Assembly (NCBI RefSeq): GCF_018812025.1
Contig: NC_063049.1
Span: 34,510,447-34,574,446, forward strand
Length of the DNA: 64,000 nucleotides
Reading direction: 5' to 3'
Source: Megalobrama amblycephala
Lineage: Eukaryota; Chordata; Actinopteri; Cypriniformes; Xenocyprididae
Positions within the stretch are counted from its first letter, which is position 1, and every line of letters starts with the position of its first letter. Of this stretch, positions 11,232-21,103 are shown piece after piece. The translations under genes and the position numbers were made by a program. Under the pieces are notes generated by a model. The model was not told where the DNA came from. It ran no database searches and was given only the letters and a program-made list of their open reading frames with translations.

Positions 11232-11291
11232 CATTCTTTCAGGCCTAACTTCCTTTCCACTGCTCATCAGCTTCATGAGGAGGGCTTCAAG
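11232..11291 (+). CDS. cps1: cps1 exon E: regulatory domain
   Basis: Twenty codons, phase 0, acceptor GTCTCTAG and donor GTGAGA. It encodes HSFRPNFLSTAHQLHEEGFK, equal in length and alignable with human about residues 1368-1387 (QSFRPRFL...). It is part of the C-terminal MGS-like Rossmann-type domain that binds the activator N-acetyl-L-glutamate. The frame is open and continuous with the exon at 11456 (164-bp intron). Confidence 0.94.
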
Positions 11292-11455
11292 GTGAGAAAT
11301 TTCCATCCACTTTCTTTGTTGGGTTCGATGTACAGTTGGTCTTACTGCCGTGAACCAATAAAATAGCCGTTGACATGCTTTAGTAGTCTTTTTCTTAGCT
11401 GAATTACATCTCACATGGATAAAGAACAAACCTGCTTCTATTGTCGTGTTTTTAG

Positions 11456-11567
11456 CTCTACGCCACAGAGGGTACGTCAACTTGGCTTAATGCTAATGAT
11501 GTTCCGACAATCCCCGTTGCTTGGCCGAGACATGAAACCAATAACACACCTTACCAAGCATCAGCAG
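11456..11567 (+). CDS. cps1: cps1 exon F: NAG-binding residues; apparent 1-bp deletion
   Basis: Starts after TTTTTAG and encodes [24 protein letters not shown] followed by a variable tail. The Thr, Thr and Trp matching human NAG contacts Thr1391, Thr1394 and Trp1410 are present at exact spacing. With the best donor (CAG|GTGTGT at 11568) the exon is 112 nt and leaves one base, but the next exon needs two. The corresponding human segment is 113 nt by residue count. Read one base out, the exon end gives P-S-I-S plus AG, which resembles the human S-S-I-R-K end. So one base has apparently been lost within about 11546-11556. An alternative is a weak donor GTACTT at 11572, which would restore phase and add one residue. 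Confidence 0.88.
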
Positions 11568-12880
11568 GTGTGTACTTTTGACTTTTTTTTCACTGTATTT
11601 TTATTAGCACTATAAATATATTAAATATTTGAATAAAATATATTAAAAAATGTATTAATACTCCTATATAAATAAAATATTATTATTATTTATTGCGATT
11701 CAATGTCATATATTTTTTCACATTTAAAGCTCCTTTAAGGACAGAAAATATGTTACTTTAATGGCTAACACATGTACTGTTCAAAAGTAAGTAGTCATTC
11801 ATGCTCACTATGGCTGCATTTATTTGATCAAAAATACTGTGAAAACTATTTAAAATAACTATTTTAAAATGTAATTTATTCATGTGCTGCAAAGCTGAAT
11901 TTTCAGCATCATTACTCCAGTCTTCAGTGTCACATGATCCTTCAAAAATCATTCTAATATGCTAATTTTCTCAAGAAACATTTCTTATTATTATCAATGT
12001 TGAAACAATAGAACAATAGTAAAAAATAACTATAAAAATATATTTGTGGAAACAGTGATCCATTTTTTCAGGATTCTTTGATTAATGGAAAATTTTAAAA
12101 GAACACTTAATTTGAAATAAAAGTCAACATTATAATATAATATAATTAATATAATTAATTCAGTTATATTAGAAAACAGTCAGTCATGCTGCTGAAAAAC
12201 AGGTTTAGGTTAGTAGCTTTACTACTTTTCATAATAATGAAAATGATTGTTGGCTTTGTTTGGCAGAAGCACTTAGCTGTGACAGTAACTGATCTGCTGT
12301 TGTGAGACCCAAGAAGCCAAGACTGTCAACAGAAGATCCAGTCACTTTTTAGGCCCGCAGGCATCTTTGTTTCACTTATGTTAGCATTCTGCTCTGGTGC
12401 ATGGCTGTCGTAGCAAAACACCCTCAGACACTGCATATTCAGATACTTCAAGTATGTCTGCCGTCTGCCCTCAAGGGTTGCAGTAAAAGGCTTCTACCAT
12501 TTTGGTTTCGTTAGAGATGTTTACTAAAGTCAGATCACAGATTTAGCTAATCACATTTATAACTAATCAGAGGGAGCTTTTAACGCAGCTTCAAATATTA
12601 TATGAGACTTGGGTTCACAATTTAAGGCTTGGTGTCTGGTTTGAATATTTAATTAACATTTTTGATACTTGTAAAAAGGCATATACCCTAAATAGTGAAT
12701 AGCACTTTTGAAAAATGCTTAATTTATCATGCATACTTACAAGAGAATCTAGTTATATCAGTAGCGTTATAAAAACTGGTTAAATTTACATTGAACCGGT
12801 TATCTCATGGGGACCTCAAGTATACCTTTTGAACGTAAAAGGTTTATAATGTATCACTCTTTGCATTATGCTCTGAATAG
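11568..12880 (+). other. cps1: cps1 intron (1.3 kb)
   Basis: GTGTGT donor. The acceptor is CTCTGAATAG with a poor pyrimidine tract. Contains one family P repeat, listed separately. If the enzyme is functional, the phase problem noted for the upstream exon must be solved at one of these two splice sites. Confidence 0.75.
11772..12130 (+). repeat. Family P hAT-like short repeat
   Basis: Starts near ACTGTTCAAAAG, then GGCTGCATTTATTTGATCAA, the ACTCCAGTCTTCAGTGTCAC core, and a degenerate 3' end. Confidence 0.75.
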
Positions 12881-13010
12881 ACTTATCAGTGAAGGACACA
12901 TTGACCTAGTGGTCAACTTACCGAATAACAACACCAAGTTTCTCAAGGACAACTTCCAGATCCGGAGAATGGCGGTGGATTACGGAGTACCTCTTATTAC
13001 AAACTTCCAG
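12881..13010 (+). CDS. cps1: cps1 exon G: NAG-binding Asn cluster
   Basis: One base completes a split codon, then 43 codons: [29 protein letters not shown]...ITNFQ, ending at GTCAGC. It matches human about residues 1426-1468. The Asn residues of VNLPN and KDNF correspond to NAG contacts Asn1437, Asn1440 and Asn1449 with exact spacing. If the upstream exon is spliced at its strongest donor, this exon would be read in another frame and meet TAG at 12907-12909. The good conservation of the proper frame argues that it is, or was until recently, under selection. Confidence 0.94.
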
Positions 13011-13084
13011 GTCAGCCTTGTCCTTTAAATGTATCACAAATCATTTTGGTTCTAGTATTATATACCTGTTTCCCTTTTCTACAG
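13011..13084 (+). other. cps1: cps1 intron (74 bp)
   Basis: Very short final intron, GTCAGC donor and CCCTTTTCTACAG acceptor. Confidence 0.9.
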
Positions 13085-13213
13085 GTAGTAAAGCTGTTTG
13101 CAGAAGCCATTAGGTATTCCAGTGACTTGGACGCCACCAGCCTGTTCCACTACCGCCAACGTGAACCCAGACTGTCGGAGAGCTCTGCAGCATGGTTAAC
13201 TTGTAACCTCTAA
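13085..13213 (+). CDS. cps1: cps1 last coding exon, extended C-terminus
   Basis: Forty-two codons plus TAA (13211-13213). VVKLFAEAIRYSSDLDATSLFHYRQ aligns with the human C-terminal exon (VTKLFAEAV...FHYRQYSAGKAA stop). After FHYRQ the fish tail continues 17 residues instead of 7 and ends LTCNL. The Ala-Ala codons GCAGCA followed by TGG line up with the mammalian GCAGCA-stop, so an ancestral stop may have mutated to Trp. The exon is in phase 0 with the previous one. Confidence 0.93.
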   Translation, partial: VVKLFAEAIRYSSDLDATSLFHYRQREPRLSESSAAWLTCNL

Positions 13214-13319
13214 AACAGGAAACTCAAAACTCAAAAAGTTAGTTGAGGAGGTGTTGTCCATCCACCGGGGGGCCAGTCGAACAGTTACAAGTATTTTAAC
13301 AAACATGAATCTAACTAGA

Positions 13320-13464
13320 CAGGGCTCAACAGTAAGCTTTTTTTTGCTGGCCCAGTCAGAACACTGGCCACACTTCTTTTTTTATATATTTCTATAATTA
13401 TTTTTTATTTTATTTTATTGTATTGTATTGTATTGTATTGTATTGTATTGTATTGTATTGTATT

Positions 13465-13495
<31 letters not shown>

Positions 13496-13964
13496 TTTAT
13501 TTTTATTTTATTTTATTTTATTTTATTTTATTTTATTATTTTATTTTATTTTATTTTATTTTATTTTATTTTATTTTCGGTCTACTGGTTTTTAATGTAT
13601 GTGAAAGATGCAGTGAAAACAGTAATATTGTGTTTTAGTAATATTTATTTTAAGATGTAATTTATTCCTTTGATGGCAAAGCTGAATTATTTTCAGCTTC
13701 CAGTGTTCAGTGTCACATGATCCTTCAGAAATCATTCTAATATGCTGATTTGGTCCTTAAACATTTCTTCTTATTATTAATGTTGAAAATATTTTTGTGG
13801 CTTTTTTTGACACTGAAGACTGAAGTAATGCTGCCTGCTATAAATAAGTATATGTTTCAGTATATTTAAATAAATAATAAATAATTTAATAATAAATAAA
13901 TAAATTCATACCAACACACTTTTGCTGGAAAACATCACTGATCGATCCTTATTGTTGAGCCCTG
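13320..13964. mobile_element. hAT-type non-autonomous element in the cps1 3' region
   Basis: Terminal inverted repeats CAGGGCTCAACAGTAAGC on the left and the complement of CAGGGCTCAACAATAAG on the right. CAGGG ends are typical of hAT transposons. The flanking 8 bp do not match clearly, so the target duplication has decayed or the edges are slightly off. Inside are pentanucleotide repeats and a family P fragment (about 13595-13840). Confidence 0.78.
13398..13577. repeat. (TATTG)n and (TTTTA)n pentanucleotide microsatellite
   Basis: About ten TATTG units followed by a long TTTTA array. Frames translating as CIVLYCIVLY or FILFYFILF are artefacts of the repeat. Confidence 0.96.
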
Positions 13965-14438
13965 CTACAGTTATTGGCACAATTACAAGTATTTATCAGT
14001 GTTTGTCCTCTTCTCTTGAAACTGTCTACCTTCCTTTAAGGTAAAAACTAACAGACCAAGACAAGCTAGCTATCCCTAACCATAACCATACTGCTTATAT
14101 CCAAAAAATCTAGTGTGCTGAATGTGGCACGTGAGTGGGTTGAGACCAACTCGAAGCTGTTCTTAACAGTCAGCACTGTCTGTTCAATGTACCAAAGAGC
14201 GAGAAACTGCTGCTCTCAGCACACAATAGCAGATATGCGTGTGATTACACAAAAAGAAAATGATTTCTCTGAATGTGTCCATGTTTGTGCCTGTCTTACC
14301 AGAGTGAGAGTGGAGGAAACATCTAGACTTCTTTCCTCAGTAAATATTAACAAACATCGCAGAAAGTTATTTTACGCTAGAGCAGATCTTCAAGAACAGG
14401 TCATCTATAATTAACATGTTTAGTGAGATGAAGTATCC

Positions 14439-14444
14439 AATAAA
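14439..14444 (+). promoter_or_regulatory. Candidate polyadenylation signal AATAAA
   Basis: First AATAAA downstream of the cps1 stop that lies outside the inserted element and the AT-rich repeat. Confidence 0.4.
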
Positions 14445-14464
14445 AGACCCAAAATATTCATGCA

Positions 14465-15985
14465 CCATTTCATAGCCTTTTATTTTGTGCTTTAATTTGA
14501 AGTGTTTCATCTAAATCACAAACAGAAGATACTGGGTCCGTATGATAAATGAATGGATTTATAGGTAATACGTTTATAGCGGCTTATTAATCAATGGAAT
14601 GTTATTTATTCATTTGCTCTAGCTTCAAACTGATGTCATTCATGAGTGAAACATTTTAAAGCTTCTTGGTAGATCCTCATTCAGCTTTATTAGTCTGTCA
14701 GTAATAGGAATATCAAGCATTTGGCCATTACTCTGCGCACACGCATTATGTTTATCACTTAAACATAACTTCAACTCGGTGCTAATTGGAAAAAGCTAAT
14801 ATTATGACCAAACAGCCCACTAGAGTGTTGCACATTATCTTGTGGTCTAGATATTGATGCCACAATTAAAACCCAACACATCTGCGATTGTGTGGGAGCA
14901 AAGTACGATACATGTCACAGTTCATAACAAAGAGAGATTGCAGAAAGGGAGAACCCAAACAGAAATGTAGAGTTTGGGGAAAAACAGCAGAAAAGTGTGG
15001 AAAAATTTTTGACCAGAGTAATATATATATTTTTTAGATTATTAGCACACATCACACAAACAGAGTTCCTCTCAAAATGAAAATTGTGAAGATTTCACAC
15101 ACACAAAAAGAAACAGTTTATATCGACTTGTTGAGTAAATATACATTTTTATTTGTTGGGTGAGCTATTCATTCACTTAAATGCACATTCCTATAGTTCA
15201 AGAGTCTCAATTTAAGCCGTTACAGATTGAATCTTTCAGTTCATTAGTTCAGCGGGACTCACGGATCTGGCACACAGGCATTTGAAACACCAGCAGGCAG
15301 ATGGCACCTTATGCCAGCCAGATGAGGGGGCACCCATGTGGCAGCAATAGAGTTCATATTTAAGCCATTTCATATTGGCTAATGGCCATTCATTTACAGC
15401 AGGGCATGTTAAGGCATTATGCTGAATATGCCCATTTTGACCCTGATGCTATTTTGCAGCTGTTGGATCAAACTAGCACTGTGCTGTACATCTGCACAAA
15501 TGGATGGAAAGCTGGAATTATTTTATCGTGTTGTGGGATATATTGATGAAACAAACAGCCTAATGCATGTTGTGTGCAGTCTAAACATGCAGCAGTGCAA
15601 ACAGGTTTTATTTCTGTTTGTCCATTATCAGGCTCAGGCAGAATCTCTATTTTGTTGTTTTTGATTATTAAATTTTTTTCTGTACTGATTTTGAGGGAAA
15701 TTTTGCAGAATTGTAGCATGGGATGTATTTAAAAATGGTAAAATGTGTTAAATGAAGAAGAAAGTATTCAAATTAAATCAGTGGATTTGTAGGATCATGA
15801 GAATGATGGCTGTTCCAATTCTGCAAAATATCATTTTCATTATAAAACTGCTTCTCAGTGCTGAAATCCATTCAGTTGAAGCAGCTGTATGCCAAATAAA
15901 TCAATTAAATTTTATATGCATAAGTTGTTTGGCAACAACATCCTGATATTAGGCTTATTACTTATAATAATCAACTAGTGGTTGT
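14465..15985. other. Intergenic, unique sequence
   Basis: AT-rich, with no transposon signature I recognise and no coding exon. Non-repetitive stretch around 15230-15480. Confidence 0.55.
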
Positions 15986-16365
15986 TTTCCTACTTGTACA
16001 TTACAATAACAATTTTCAATAACTTTGTATAATTTAACATTAGTTAATGCAATATGATATATAATATAACCTTAAACAATACATTTACAGCATTTATCAA
16101 TATTGATTAATTCTTGTAGTTTTAATGTTTAATTGGTTAATTCTTGGTTTTAATGTTTCAAATTGTATAAATTAACATTAGTAGAAAATTGAACAATGCA
16201 CTATGAATCAACAATGAACAATAGTATATATTTTAAATTAAAAACATAGTTCGACGTTTTTCCACATTTTTCAAAATGTCTTCTTTTGTGTTCAGGTGGT
16301 TGCATCAATGAATGCGTTCAAAGTTAACAAATTGAAGCTTATTGTAAAGTGTTACCTTCATTTTG
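15986..16365. repeat. Decayed TIR element
   Basis: Resembles the TTAGTTAATGC / AACAAATTGAAGCTTATTG type repeat and ends GTAAAGTGTTACC. A related fragment is at 26807-26915. Edges uncertain. Confidence 0.4.
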
Positions 16366-18240
16366 CGTATGAAACTGTCTGTATGATTGACTTGTGTAAT
16401 GAATGATCAGAACAGTAAGGGAACAGGCAGTGCATTTCCTGTTCAGTCATTAGTGCAGGTTTAGACTGGCTCCAGAACTGCCTCAGGCTTTTTTCTAATG
16501 TGCTCTGGGTTAGAGAACAGAGCAGCCACACACCAACTTAAGTTAATTCTCCAAAGAATCAAACGATCCAAATTCGACTAAAGTGCAAAGCGCTCTGTTT
16601 ACCTTGTAAAGAGTTTGAAGGGGTCTTGCTGTGTTCTTTAAGCAAATGGAGGTTAATTTGTTTTAGTCAGGGGCTTTGATTAAGTTCTTTAGAGATGGCA
16701 GGACTGCACCGATAGCATCCTTTTTTCAGAGACCTGTCTACATCCATTAAGACTAAGGACGGGGTTGTCGTTAGAGCCCGTGAGGGATAGTCTACAGCCT
16801 CAAAAACAAGTTGAACTTAAACTATCTCAGCCTGAACCTAATGGGCCTATCCAATTTCAATACATCCTACAAAAACTCCCTGAATTAGCCAGAATTTGTC
16901 TATAAAAAGAGCCCACGAGAGGATAGTATGCTAATAAGCGTCTCTCACGTTGAGAGACTCAGGGCAAAGCTATTACTTTATTAGTTTTAAAAATATGCTA
17001 TAGAATAATCCAGCTGCGCAAGACTACACTAAATACTGTGTAGCCTAGGCCTACTTATTTTTCTGCTAGGCCTATAGGTCACAAAAATAAGACGCTTTTT
17101 TGCCCACATAAATATACCGCTTCTGGCTGTTGTGCAGCAGCTAAACTGTCACATAATGGGCGTATGGAGCAGTGACTTGTGGACCCTGAGGGGCACTTGG
17201 TGCATCGTTGCTGACAACAGTGTCAAAATGGATCCTTAACCCTCTTCATATTATTACCACTTGAAAATGAAAAGCGAAAGAGGGATAACAGAGGCGAGAA
17301 AAGCTGCCGAACATAATTACCACGACATTAAGGCGCGCGTGATATTTTCCCCGCCGTACGAAACCTCTCGGAGGATTCCGACGTGCCTTGATATTCCGTT
17401 TGCTGTGAGAACTTTTAATTATACATGAATGAGTTTTAGTGCTGCCTCTCGGTGAGGACCTCCGAGATTAGAACGCTGTATGCCAAGCTTCCAGGGGTCA
17501 TGATTAGCTAGTCACACAAGGCTGAACGTTTGATTGAATTTAGCCAGGAAAATTAAATGTTGAAATTTGATAGGGTAGAGATTACTGTATAAGAAACTTA
17601 CACAAGGCCATCAGGAGAGTGGTGTACTTTTAAGGGAATGGAATCAGTTCTAACCCTCTGAGGGTCAGCAGAATATTATATTATAAAATGCAGAGTAACA
17701 TTGATTAGAATTATATTAGATTGATGCGGATCCCACTGTACCGTGGTACATGTAACCTAAAACTCTTTATTGAGATAGAGAGTGCATTCCCCCTTACCTT
17801 TATGTCTCTTTAGGTTCAGAAAGAATGAAAGACATCATGTAAAATGTATTAGTATGGCTATCAATACAGCCCCAAGATATTGCTGTGAAAAGCCGGAGAT
17901 TAAGAGACTTGCTCTATATAGGCTTATATGTGTGTGCGTGTGTGATTAAATGTGGTCTAGTTGCACATGGAGATGTAGACTTTGCCTCAGGTTGGAGATT
18001 GCACTGCCATTCATCTGCATATGCCAGAGGCAAGGAATACATTTTTCATCTCCATTTGACATTCTTTGGACACTGCAGTTTAGGTAATTTGGATCATACA
18101 TGGGCCACGTAACTGTGATATTTCCATTTAATCTGTGAAATCATGTCACTTCACATTCATTACTTCGTTTTGTGGCTTTCCATTTTTTCTTTTTCTTGAC
18201 AGCCTATTATATTTAGATATATTTATATACTGCATATTTC
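16366..18240. other. Intergenic, unique; possible conserved non-coding block
   Basis: No coding sequence found. At 17150-17530 the composition changes: several CpG (GGCGCGCGTG, CCGCCGTACG) and TAATTA/ATTAAT homeodomain-type words sit in non-repetitive sequence, which is how fish conserved enhancers often look. Confidence 0.45.
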
Positions 18241-18283
18241 TCTCTCTCTTTCTCTCTCTCTCTCTTATACACACACACACCAT
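18241..18283. repeat. (CT)n(CA)n microsatellite
   Basis: CTCTCT run followed by ACACACACAC. Confidence 0.95.
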
Positions 18284-18815
18284 CCATGTGATGTAAAAGA
18301 AAATGTGACTCATCAGACCAGGCCAACTTCTTCCATTGCTCTGTGGTTCAGTTCTGGTGCTCACGTGCCCACTGTTGGTGCTTTCGGCGGTGGACAGAGG
18401 TCAGCATGGGCACCCTGACTGGTCTGCAGCTATGCAGCCTCATACGCAACAAACTGCGATGCACTGTGTATTATGACACCTTTCTATCAGAACCAGCATT
18501 AACTTCTTGAGCAATTTGAGCTACAGTAGCTCGTCTGTTGGGTCGGACCACACAGGCCAGCCTTCGCTACCCACGTGCATCAATGAGCCTTGGCCGCCCA
18601 TGACCCTGTTACTGGTTCACCACTGTTCCTTCCTTGGACCAATTTATATAGATATTGACCACTGCAGACCGGGAGCACCCCACAAGTGCTACAGTTTTGG
18701 AGATGCTCTGACCCAGTCGTCTAGCCATCAAAATTTGGCCCTTGTCAAACTCACTCAAATCCTTACGCTTGCCTATTTATCGTGCTTCTTACACATCAAC
18801 TTTGAGGACAAAATG
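18283..18815 (-). pseudogene. Fossil Tc1-like transposase fragment
   Basis: On the minus strand the segment around 18300-18350 reads TTEQWKKLAWSDESH, the region around the first catalytic Asp of Tc1-like transposases. Farther up the minus strand is the helix-turn-helix half. The codon before TTEQW is TGA where the family has Trp, so the gene is dead. The second catalytic half and both terminal repeats are missing. The left edge sits in a CT/CA microsatellite. It belongs to a lineage different from the two larger Tc1 copies in this window. Confidence 0.72.
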
Positions 18816-19275
18816 TTCAGGAAGTAAGAACAATAATTAAGATATTTGCAGATAGGAGAGATGAAGCAGAAGAGCATAGGAAAGCAAAGGAAATCGCAAA
18901 GGAGAAAAAGCTTCCCTATCAACGACTCAGTCCATTTACTCAAACGACTCCACTCAGAATAGGGATATTTACTCAAAATAGATAAAAATAGAAATAGGGA
19001 ATGTTTTAACTCCCGAAAGGGAATTATGCAGATCTTACATTATTACATGTCAGTAGAAATAATAACAGACATTAATTTCAAATCAGAAACTTATTCCAAA
19101 AGCAAAACACCATCGCTTCTGCAGTACTTGGCAGGCGTCCAATATCTAACCACATGACCTGTCACACTGGAACACTTGAAGAACAATTGAATATAACAAG
19201 CATACATACTCTTAAATATAAAAGAATAATGACCATATCGGTACAATAAAGTGTAAATTCTTGAAAATATGATGA

Positions 19276-19277
<2 letters not shown>
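18816..19277. other. Intergenic, no feature recognised
   Basis: AT-rich sequence without identifiable elements. Confidence 0.5.

Positions 19278-19340
<63 letters not shown>
19278..19340. repeat. (TA)n microsatellite
   Basis: Uninterrupted alternating TA of about 62 bp. Confidence 0.97.
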
Positions 19341-19344
<4 letters not shown>

Positions 19345-19744
19345 AGGAGTATATAAATATATGAAATCAAAAGTAAAGAAAAAAAGTCATAAATGATTAA
19401 CATAAATATGAATAAAATGCATGAATATGAATGTTGACTATTTTGGATCCACCACATAGGTACTTGATCAAAACCCCTGAATAAAATTATATTATTAAAA
19501 TGTTAATTATAACAATTATGAATTGATTTGCTTAAAGAACACAGCAAGACCCCTTTAAACTCTTTAGAATTAAGGTAAACAGAGCTCTTTGCAATTTAAG
19601 CACATTTTAATCATATCACACTTTCAAATCTAAATTCAAGTCCAATTTAGTCATTTCCATTGTACAAAAATGCGTGATGATCACTACAGCAGCAAAGTTC
19701 AGTTACAATTTTTTCTTGCTTTACTGTAAATAAAAGCCACATAT

Positions 19745-19812
19745 TAGGACAGGATTTGAACCTAGATCCCTTTGTGCACTAAAAACAACTGTTCCACAAA
19801 ACCGAGATGATT
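19745..19812 (-). repeat. Possible tRNA-like remnant
   Basis: On the minus strand a GGTTCAAATCC word resembles a tRNA B box and is preceded by a stem-loop-like segment. No full cloverleaf can be drawn with confidence. It may be part of a SINE head. Confidence 0.25.
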
Positions 19813-19818
19813 GTGAGG

Positions 19819-20329
19819 AATTGACCCTTCGCAAAGACCCGCCCCCCTTAAGTTACTGTTGCTTTGTCTGACAAGCCATGGTGCTGTCATGCCACACAAA
19901 GTGAAAAATACATCACTGAGCAAAGAGGACACTGACAACATGTTGACAGACAAGACAGAGCAGGTTACTTATGATATTAATAAATGTCCCAGCTTTCAAA
20001 CTGAAATTTTTTAAGAAATTCGAACAATAAAAAATGTTTGGTGGCTCTTTAATGTGTCGCGACAGATTGCTGTAGCGCCTCAGCTCAAGCAGCTCGTGAA
20101 CCGATCATCTCTTCTTACTAGTTAATTTATAGCATCAAATAAACATGAAAGAACATCATAAGGAATGTTGTTTCAAATGCAGAAAGACGTCAGTACACAC
20201 CATTTTTCAAGTTCAAGTCCACCAATGTTAATCTTCTAACTCCTGACTGCTTTGTCAGACAAAATGGCGGATTCGGCGTTATGATTGGTTAGATCGCTTG
20301 TCAATCAAACTCCCGGCGAAGGGTCAATT
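19819..20329. mobile_element. Non-autonomous element with AATTGACCCTTCG ends
   Basis: Inverted ends AATTGACCCTTCGC and GGCGAAGGGTCAATT. Subterminal GCTTTGTCTGACAA and TGCTTTGTCAGACAA are also partly repeated. No coding capacity. Confidence 0.6.
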
Positions 20330-20458
20330 ATGAAGTTTCAACAAAGTTCTGACAGTGTCAAATAAAATAGAATTAAGTTCAATTAAGAATCAACTGACAT
20401 GAAGTAACATTCATTTGGAAAGTAGCAATTACTAAAACAGAATATATATAAATCTTTT

Positions 20459-21103
20459 GGTTACACTTTATTTTAAGGTGTCCTTGTTAAGTGTAATTAT
20501 ACATTTAAGTACTGAGTAATATTAATTAATTATGTTTTATTAATGCAGTTTGGGAGGATCAGGTCAAATAAGCTACACAATCATTACGTCATCTCAACCA
20601 GCTGTCAACAATCTGTAATCAACATCTACGCAATCAGCATGAGTTCAGGCCTATATATAACTCACCCAAGGATCCTCGACTGTTTCCAGAATCCCTCCAC
20701 CACCCCGTCTCCTCACACTCTCTGGGTTACTTTGCGTTCGGGCCATTTACCGAGCTCGGAGCCCTCTCCCCGGACAGCACGGCAAATACGTTTACCAATT
20801 AATTTATCTGACTTACTATAGGTTTATGGGTAGGATTAGGTTTGTTGAAGGTTAGTTGCATGTAATTAAGTGTAACGGATGTAGGCTGGTAAGAGCTGTG
20901 CATGTAATCCTCACTCCCCTGATCTCAAGAGGCTCTCTAGCAACTGACGTTAGAGACTGTGGTCTTTAGCCTCCTTGTTAGAGAGCCTGACTCCCATGCC
21001 AGAGGACCAGGGTTCGAGCAGGCGGTGTGAACAGGAGGGGTTACATGTGCATAATTAATAGTTATTACTATAGTAACTACATGTAACACAGTAAAATAAA
21101 GAG
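20459..21103. mobile_element. TIR element of the GGTTACACTTTATTTTAAGG family, degraded
   Basis: The left end matches the family seen intact at 52667-52885. The right end (CATGTAACACAGTAAAATAAAG) has diverged. The interior has GTTTATGGGTAGGATTAGG. Two insertions appear to have enlarged it, one near 20535-20810 and one at 20871-21045. Confidence 0.6.
20871..21045 (+). repeat. Short tRNA-like repeat with TGTAAC...GTTACA ends
   Basis: A 175-bp insert in the TIR element. It starts TGTAACGGATG and ends GGGGTTACA. Its 3' half contains CTCCTTGTTAGAGAGCCTGA and CCAGGGTTCGAGC, which look like tRNA A and B boxes. Could be a SINE head captured in a small TIR element. Not identified further. Confidence 0.4.

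Larger units (their letters stand above)
13214..14460 (+). other. cps1: Likely cps1 3' UTR, interrupted by a hAT MITE
   Basis: Sequence after the stop codon has no frame of interest. A usable polyadenylation signal (CCAATAAAAG) is at 14439-14444. Several AATAAA copies near 13868-13905 lie inside the inserted hAT element and could give an earlier end. The 3' boundary is inferred, not seen. Confidence 0.5.

Noticed and set aside
12842..12880. Upstream extension of the exon at 12881 ([12 protein letters not shown])
   Set aside because: Not conserved with CPS1, and the candidate AG at 12840-12841 gives the same phase, so it does not fix the frame problem.
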